This document shows, in pieces, positions 1 through 5,133 of a stretch of 5,133 bases of DNA. Source of the stretch: an uncultured Verrucomicrobiota bacterium (GTDB lineage Bacteria; Verrucomicrobiota; Verrucomicrobiae; Opitutales; Opitutaceae); the NCBI GenBank assembly GCA_946482165.1, contig CAMLQS010000355.1, positions 1 through 5,133 on the forward strand, given 5' to 3'. Position 1 is the first letter of the stretch; each line of letters opens with the position of its first letter. The position numbers were made by a program, and so were the translations under genes. The notes under the pieces were generated by a model, which did no database searches, had not been told where the DNA came from, and saw only the letters and a list, made by a program, of their open reading frames with translations.

Positions 1-473
1 CCAAGTCGCCAAACAAAACCGGTCGCCCATCCCGACCGCTGTTCCGCCACGAGCTCGCCTCCGCGCTCGCACTTCTGGCCCACCCTGAACTCGTCCGCGC
101 CGCAAAACCTGACCTGGTTACCTACCTTGTCGCCGCCCATCACGGCAAAGTCCGCCTCTCGATCCGCTCGCTTCCCGGTGAAAAGACGCCGCCCATCGCC
201 GATCAACGCTTCGCGCGCGGCATCTGGGAAAACGACGCGCTCCCCGCCATTCCCCTTTCGGACGGCACCACGTTTCCCGCCACCGTCCTGTCCCTCGCCT
301 GCATGGAACTCGGTTCCCGCGACGACGGCCAAACGAAATCTTGGCTGGCACGGATGCTGGCCCTGCGAGACGCCACCGACCTCGGCCCGCTCCGCCTCGC
401 TTGGCTCGAAGCGCTCCTCCGCGCCGCTGATATGCGCGCCTCGGCCCAGGCCGAAAAACCCTCAACCAACTGA
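1..473 (+). CDS. cas3: Cas3 helicase-nuclease, C-terminal HD-domain fragment (type I-G), 5' end outside the window
   Basis: This is the 3' end of an open frame that enters from the left edge (codons begin at position 3) and stops at TGA 471-473, leaving 156 visible residues. Cas3 is the ATP-dependent helicase and single-strand DNA nuclease that degrades DNA bound by Cascade. In type I-G the HD nuclease domain sits at the C-terminus, after the helicase, and this fragment matches that layout. It shows an FRHELASAL segment (visible residues 14-22), a paired-histidine metal-binding motif in VAAHHGK (43-49), and a late aspartate in LLRAADMRAS (about 138-147), typical of the last HD motif. The helicase motifs and the first HD pair lie outside the window. 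The frame stays open throughout and ends 4 nt before csx17, implying coupled translation. Identity as a Cas3 HD region is secure given the neighbours. Full length and activity cannot be judged. Confidence 0.9.
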   Translation, partial: KSPNKTGRPSRPLFRHELASALALLAHPELVRAAKPDLVTYLVAAHHGKVRLSIRSLPGEKTPPIADQRFARGIWENDALPAIPLSDGTTFPATVLSLACMELGSRDDGQTKSWLARMLALRDATDLGPLRLAWLEALLRAADMRASAQAEKPSTN

Positions 474-480
474 CGCGATG
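471..480 (+). promoter_or_regulatory. cas3 stop / csx17 start junction
   Basis: TGA of cas3 (471-473) is followed by four bases and then ATG of csx17 (478-480). The preceding bases are C/A-rich (CTCAACCAAC) and carry no purine-rich ribosome binding site. Re-initiation by ribosomes finishing cas3 is the likely mode of translation, which would link Csx17 output to Cas3 output. The coupling is inferred from spacing alone. Confidence 0.5.
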
Positions 481-2586
481 CCTACCCTATCCCTAGCCGG
501 CTGCGCCCCCACTCCTCTCGCGCACTACCTCAAGGCCCTCGGCATCCTTCGTCTCGTCGCCGAACAAGCCGATCCCGGCGCCGCCGGTTGCTGGCACCGC
601 GACGAGTTCGTCCTCCTCACCACCCTCGACGCCAAAGCGCTGACCACCTTCTTCCTCGAGCGTTACGCCCCAACACCAGTTCTCGCTCCGTGGAATGGCG
701 GCAGCGGTTTTTTCCCGAAGGATAATCAAGAATCCATCGAGCTCATCCAAGCCTGCGAAGCCCCACGCTTCGCCAGCTACCGCGAAACCCTCGCAGCCGC
801 CCAAGCGCTCCTCGCTCAACTCAAGTTGAAGGATAAGCCCGATCCGGAAACCAAAGGGCAGCTCCTTCAAGCCTGCCGAAATATCCTGCCCGAATCCGCC
901 ATCGCGTGGCTAGATGCCGCCTACGTCCTGAGCAACGACGGCGCCAAATACCCGCCGCTCCTTGGCACCGGCGGCAACGACGGCCGCCTGGAGTTTACCA
1001 ATAACTTCATGCAGCGCCTCGCCGAAGTGTTCGATTTGTCCACCGGAGCACCTTCCCCGGATTCCAAGACTTGGCTGCGCCAGTCTATCTTCGCCGCCTC
1101 GCTTCCCGTCGCCCGCATCAAGGCGCCTATCGGCCAATTTTTTCCCGCCGCCGCGGGCGGAGCCAACGCGACCAGCGGCTTCAATGCCGACTCCTCCGCC
1201 AACCCGTGGGACTTTATCTTTATGATCGAAGGCGCGCTCGTCTTCGCCGCCGCCGCAGTCAAGCGCCTCGAATCCACCGACGACGGACGCCTCGCTTATC
1301 CATTCTGCGTGCGCCAAGCCGGTATCGGTTATGCCAGCGCTTCGACCGCCGACGAATCCGCCTCTCGCGCCGAGATGTGGATGCCTCTTTGGGAAAAACC
1401 TGCCACCTACGCCGAACTCTCCGCTCTTTTCAGTGAAGGCCGCGCCCAGGTCGGCACGCAGGCCGGCGCCCGCTCCGCCCGCAACGGCGTCGATTTCATC
1501 CGCGCCGTCGTCACCCTCGGCGTGGATCGCGGCATCACCGCGTTTCAGCGCTTTGGTTTTCAAGTGCGTAATGGCCTCGCCTACTTCGCCACTCCGCTCG
1601 AACGCGTGATCGTTCGCCAAAACACCCGCGCCAATCTCATCGTCGAGATCGACCGCTGGCTCGATCAGCTCCGCCGCTTTTCCGGCGATGGCCCCGCCTC
1701 GATTTCACGCGCGCTGCGCGGCATAGAAACCGCCATCGACGATCTTTGCCGTCACGATGACGCGCCGCATTTTCGCGCCCTCCTCGTCGCGCTCGGCCGC
1801 GCCGAAAAGGCGCTCGCCCGGAGCTTCGGCTGGACCACGGAAAAACGCCTGCAACCACTGCAAGGGTTATCCCGTGCCTGGTTCGAGAACGCCTTGGACT
1901 CGCCCGACGCCGACCAAGAACTACGCCTCGCCGCGTCGCTCGCATCGGCCTACGGCGGCGCGCTGCGCGCCCACCTCGAGCCGGCCGAAGGCCGTGGTTT
2001 CTGGAAATGGTCCGCTGTCCCCGGCAACGATGTTTGCTGGCATGAAGGCGGCATTGACCGCGTTCTCCTCGATATCCTTTCCCGTCGCCTCGCCACCGGC
2101 GAAAAGGCCCCCTCGCTCCACCCAGGATGCGCCACCTTTTTCGCGAATCTCGATGACATCGAGTCGTTCATCCGCGGCGAACTCGACGACGACCTGATCG
2201 CCGATTTCTGGTGGGCGCTCTCCGTGATCGACTGGCGCACGGCTCCACCTGCGCAGTCCTCGATTTCGGAAGCCACTCCATCGGCCTTATATTCGCTGCT
2301 TCGCATTTGTTTTCCCCAGCCGGGTGAACTGCGTCGCGGCGCCACCGAGATCCCCGCCGTCGCCGCCATCGTCGCCAGGGCCGCCGCAGGCCAAAGCATC
2401 GAGGCCAGCACGCTCGCCGTGCGCCGCCTCCGCAGCTCGGGCTTTCGACCGCGTCTCGATTTCGTCGAGTTCGCCCCCGATCTCACGCAACGCGCCGCCG
2501 CCGCGCTCCTATTCCCGATTCAACCCGACGATTTCCACCGACTCCAAACCTCCGTTCTCCGCCAAGCCATCACCACCACCGCCTGA
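478..2586 (+). CDS. csx17: Csx17, large subunit (Cas8g/Cas8u2) of the type I-G Cascade complex
   Basis: The protein has 702 residues, about the usual length for the family. I recognise the Csx17 N-terminus, LAGCAPTPLAHYLKALGILR (residues 6-25), followed by a VAEQADP segment. Further landmarks are APWNGGSGFFPKDN (70-83), PPLLGTGGNDGRLEFTNNF (159-177), a glycine-rich GQFFP...GFN stretch (219-236), NPWDF (242-246), FCVRQAGIGYASAS (276-289) and RNGVDFIRAVVTLGVDRGI (335-353). No signal peptide or membrane segment is seen, so it is cytosolic. Csx17 is the defining subunit of subtype I-G. It spans the inner face of Cascade, helps recognise target DNA and recruits Cas3. ATG 478 was chosen because the conserved N-terminus begins right after it. 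The same frame is open upstream to 127, but that part overlaps cas3 and encodes unrelated proline/arginine-rich sequence. No clear Shine-Dalgarno precedes the start, so coupling to cas3 termination is likely. There is no methionine after residue 302. Confidence 0.95.
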   Translation: MPTLSLAGCAPTPLAHYLKALGILRLVAEQADPGAAGCWHRDEFVLLTTLDAKALTTFFLERYAPTPVLAPWNGGSGFFPKDNQESIELIQACEAPRFASYRETLAAAQALLAQLKLKDKPDPETKGQLLQACRNILPESAIAWLDAAYVLSNDGAKYPPLLGTGGNDGRLEFTNNFMQRLAEVFDLSTGAPSPDSKTWLRQSIFAASLPVARIKAPIGQFFPAAAGGANATSGFNADSSANPWDFIFMIEGALVFAAAAVKRLESTDDGRLAYPFCVRQAGIGYASASTADESASRAEMWMPLWEKPATYAELSALFSEGRAQVGTQAGARSARNGVDFIRAVVTLGVDRGITAFQRFGFQVRNGLAYFATPLERVIVRQNTRANLIVEIDRWLDQLRRFSGDGPASISRALRGIETAIDDLCRHDDAPHFRALLVALGRAEKALARSFGWTTEKRLQPLQGLSRAWFENALDSPDADQELRLAASLASAYGGALRAHLEPAEGRGFWKWSAVPGNDVCWHEGGIDRVLLDILSRRLATGEKAPSLHPGCATFFANLDDIESFIRGELDDDLIADFWWALSVIDWRTAPPAQSSISEATPSALYSLLRICFPQPGELRRGATEIPAVAAIVARAAAGQSIEASTLAVRRLRSSGFRPRLDFVEFAPDLTQRAAAALLFPIQPDDFHRLQTSVLRQAITTTA

Positions 2587-3543
<957 letters not shown>

Positions 3544-3546
3544 TCC

Positions 3547-5133
3547 ATGCCCACCCTCGCCGAATTCCGTTTTCTGGCGGGACGCCTGCACACCACGCCT
3601 TGGGGCAGCCACGTCAACGAAGGCGTGGTCGAGTGGCCGCCCTCTCCATGGCGCTTGTTGCGCGCGCTCCTCGCCACCTGGCATCTCAAGGCCTCCGATC
3701 AGGTGCCCGTGGCCGTCCTTCGCGGCCTGGTCGGCAAACTCGCCGCCCAGCCGCCACGTTATCAACTGCCCGCGACATCGACGGGGCACACGCGGCACTA
3801 CATGCCCTTCAACGAAGGCAAAAACGAGAAGACGACGAAGATCTTTGATACCTTCGTCGTCGTCGGAAAAGACGAGCCACTGATCGTCGCGTGGGACGCC
3901 GAACTCACCTCCGCCGAACGCTCGGCCCTTGATACGCTCCTCACGCGTCTCGCCTACCTCGGCCGCGCCGAAAGCCTCGTCGAAGCGCAACTGTTGCCCG
4001 AGGCCGAAATCGCCCGCTTCCGCGCCGATGTCGTCGCCCTCGATGACAACGACACGGAATCGCGAACGACCGACTACATCCGCCTGCTCACTCCGCTGAA
4101 CGAAGACGCCTACCGCGCCTGGCTCACCGACCTCACCTCTTCGCTCGCGCAACCGGCCGCTTCCGGCGCGACCGCCAAAAAAACGAAGCCCAAGAAAGCC
4201 TCCGCTCCCGCCGCCCCGGAAGATCTCTTCGCCGCGCTTCATGCCGGCACCGGAGAACTCCAGGCCGCAGGCTGGCTCGGCGAACCGCCCGGAGCGCGCT
4301 CGGTCTATTACTCACGCCCACCTGCGAATCGTGACTCGAAAGCGATTTTCGCACCCGCGCGAAAACTCAAACGCTCTGACAGAAAGCCCACCGTCGCCCG
4401 CTACGCGATCGCGAGCAACGTCCTGCCGCGTATCACCGCCGCACTGTCGGTCGGGGAACGCGTGCATCAGGCGTTGCTCTCCCGTTTCAAGGATCGTCCT
4501 GCGCCGTCCGTTCTGCTCGGGCGCAACGCCGACGGACTGCCCCTGAGTGGGCATTCCCACGCGCACATCTTCTGCGAGACAGGTAGCAAACGAGACACCA
4601 TCGCGCATATCACTGTTTATGCGCCTCTTGGCTTTGACGCCGATTCTCAGCACGCCCTGCGCAGTCTTAGCCGGGTCTGGGGACATGAAGGGCACGACAT
4701 CGACCTAGTTTTGATCGATCTTGGCTGGCCCGAAACGTTTTCAGATTCGGCGCTCTTCAAGCCGTCCAAAATCTGGGAATCGCTCACACCCTTCGTTTCC
4801 ACACGCCATCCGAAAACCTACAACGACGGACGCCCCAAAATCTCGCCCGAGGGCTGGCAGATTGATTCACCCGAGCACGAAATTCGCCGCTGGCTTTCCC
4901 AACATGGCACCGATCCCGGACCGGTTTCCATCTTACCGAATAAGATCGAGTCGCTCGCGGCGCCAACGATCAACGGACGCTCTTTGCGCTGGCACGATTT
5001 CGGAACCCAACGTCACCACGGCGGCGGCACTCGCGCTAATCAACCCGCGCGCGGCTTTCGCCTGACATTCCCCGAACCTGTGTCCGGCCCCCTCGCCGTC
5101 CCACGGATGACCGAGCTCCTGAAGATCGACATG
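3547..5133 (+). CDS. csb2: Csb2, Cas5-Cas6 fusion subunit (crRNA-processing, GSU0054 family), 3' end not reached
   Basis: The frame is open for 529 codons from ATG 3547 to the window edge with no stop. Csb2 combines a Cas5-like part, which caps the crRNA, with a Cas6-like endonuclease part, which cuts pre-crRNA and stays bound to the 3' end of the mature crRNA. The N-terminus is diagnostic: FLAGRLHTTPWGSHVNEGVV (9-28), then WPPSPWRLLRALLATW (30-45) and GHTRHYMP (80-87). A Lys/Ala/Pro linker with KKTKPKKA (211-218) is followed by LQAAGWLGEPPGAR (238-251). The C-terminal half holds GHSHAHIF (335-342), whose histidines 336, 338 and 340 are candidate catalytic residues, and QRHHGGGTRAN (488-498) plus GFRLTFPEPVSGP (503-515). 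After residue 518 the Gly/Phe-rich ending I expect is missing and the frame reads on into VPRMTELLKIDM. ATG 3547 lies 3 nt after csb1 with AAAGG 7 nt upstream. Confidence 0.93.
   Translation, partial: MPTLAEFRFLAGRLHTTPWGSHVNEGVVEWPPSPWRLLRALLATWHLKASDQVPVAVLRGLVGKLAAQPPRYQLPATSTGHTRHYMPFNEGKNEKTTKIFDTFVVVGKDEPLIVAWDAELTSAERSALDTLLTRLAYLGRAESLVEAQLLPEAEIARFRADVVALDDNDTESRTTDYIRLLTPLNEDAYRAWLTDLTSSLAQPAASGATAKKTKPKKASAPAAPEDLFAALHAGTGELQAAGWLGEPPGARSVYYSRPPANRDSKAIFAPARKLKRSDRKPTVARYAIASNVLPRITAALSVGERVHQALLSRFKDRPAPSVLLGRNADGLPLSGHSHAHIFCETGSKRDTIAHITVYAPLGFDADSQHALRSLSRVWGHEGHDIDLVLIDLGWPETFSDSALFKPSKIWESLTPFVSTRHPKTYNDGRPKISPEGWQIDSPEHEIRRWLSQHGTDPGPVSILPNKIESLAAPTINGRSLRWHDFGTQRHHGGGTRANQPARGFRLTFPEPVSGPLAVPRMTELLKIDM
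5107..5133 (+). other. Possible start of the next gene, or tail of csb2, at an ATGA motif
   Basis: ATG 5107 overlaps TGA 5108-5110 in the classic ATGA stop/start arrangement, and the nine visible codons read MTELLKIDM. In I-G loci the next gene is often a cas4-cas1 fusion, and Cas4 domains commonly open with a short hydrophobic stretch of this kind before the first cysteine motif. However, ATG 5107 is in the same frame as csb2, which has no stop before it, while the TGA is in another frame. So either csb2 continues through here or a frameshift hides its true end. Nine codons are too few to identify a protein. Confidence 0.25.

Noticed and set aside
127..477. Upstream extension of the csx17 frame by 117 residues
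   Set aside because: It overlaps the well-conserved cas3 HD region in another frame and encodes Arg/Pro/Ser-rich sequence unlike any Csx17. The family N-terminus begins right after ATG 478.
910..1620. 236-residue antisense open frame inside csx17
   Set aside because: It lies opposite a recognised gene, is Gly/Ala/Glu-rich, and arises from the strong GC third-position bias. No motif or family is recognised.
4561..5040. Possible foreign segment in the C-terminal half of csb2, because some lines drop to about 53-58% GC
   Set aside because: Hand-counted lines vary between about 53% and 65% GC, the frame and family motifs continue through the region, and there is no sharp boundary.
4721..5065. 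114-residue + strand frame inside csb2
   Set aside because: It is a Ser/Arg/Pro-rich out-of-frame reading of the conserved Csb2 C-terminal half.

Overview
The window carries most of the interference module of a type I-G (formerly I-U, 'GSU0053/GSU0054') CRISPR-Cas system. All genes lie head to tail on the + strand. In order there is the 3' end of cas3 (1-473, with the C-terminal HD nuclease part), csx17 (478-2586, the large subunit Cas8g), csb1 (2605-3543, the Cas7 backbone) and csb2 (3547 to the window edge, the Cas5-Cas6 fusion that caps the complex and cuts pre-crRNA). This is the canonical order for the subtype. The calls rest on protein signatures I recognise in the translations, not on a search.

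The gaps are 4, 18 and 3 nt, so only about 25 bases of the window are non-coding. This fits one polycistronic mRNA with translational coupling. I see no promoter, terminator, tRNA, rRNA, insertion sequence or CRISPR repeat. The promoter and the start of cas3 lie upstream. The adaptation genes usual for this subtype (a cas4-cas1 fusion and cas2) and the array would be expected downstream, beyond position 5133.

The proteins should work together as follows. Csb2 matures the crRNA and stays on it. Several Csb1 copies coat the spacer. Csx17 spans the complex and takes part in target recognition. Cas3 unwinds and degrades the bound DNA. No separate small subunit (Cas11) gene is present, as expected for I-G.

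Base composition is GC-rich (roughly 60-67% in the lines I counted) with strong C/G preference at third codon positions. Most starts lack a clear Shine-Dalgarno sequence. The codon style would suit a GC-rich Verrucomicrobiota (Opitutales-like) or proteobacterial host, but this is a weak guess.

The spot most worth a second look is the 3' edge. The Csb2 reading frame keeps strong family similarity up to about residue 518. It then lacks the Gly/Phe-rich ending I expect and runs without a stop into an ATGA motif (5107-5110) and a short stretch resembling the start of another protein. This could be a frameshift, an altered C-terminus or an in-frame fusion to the next cas gene.
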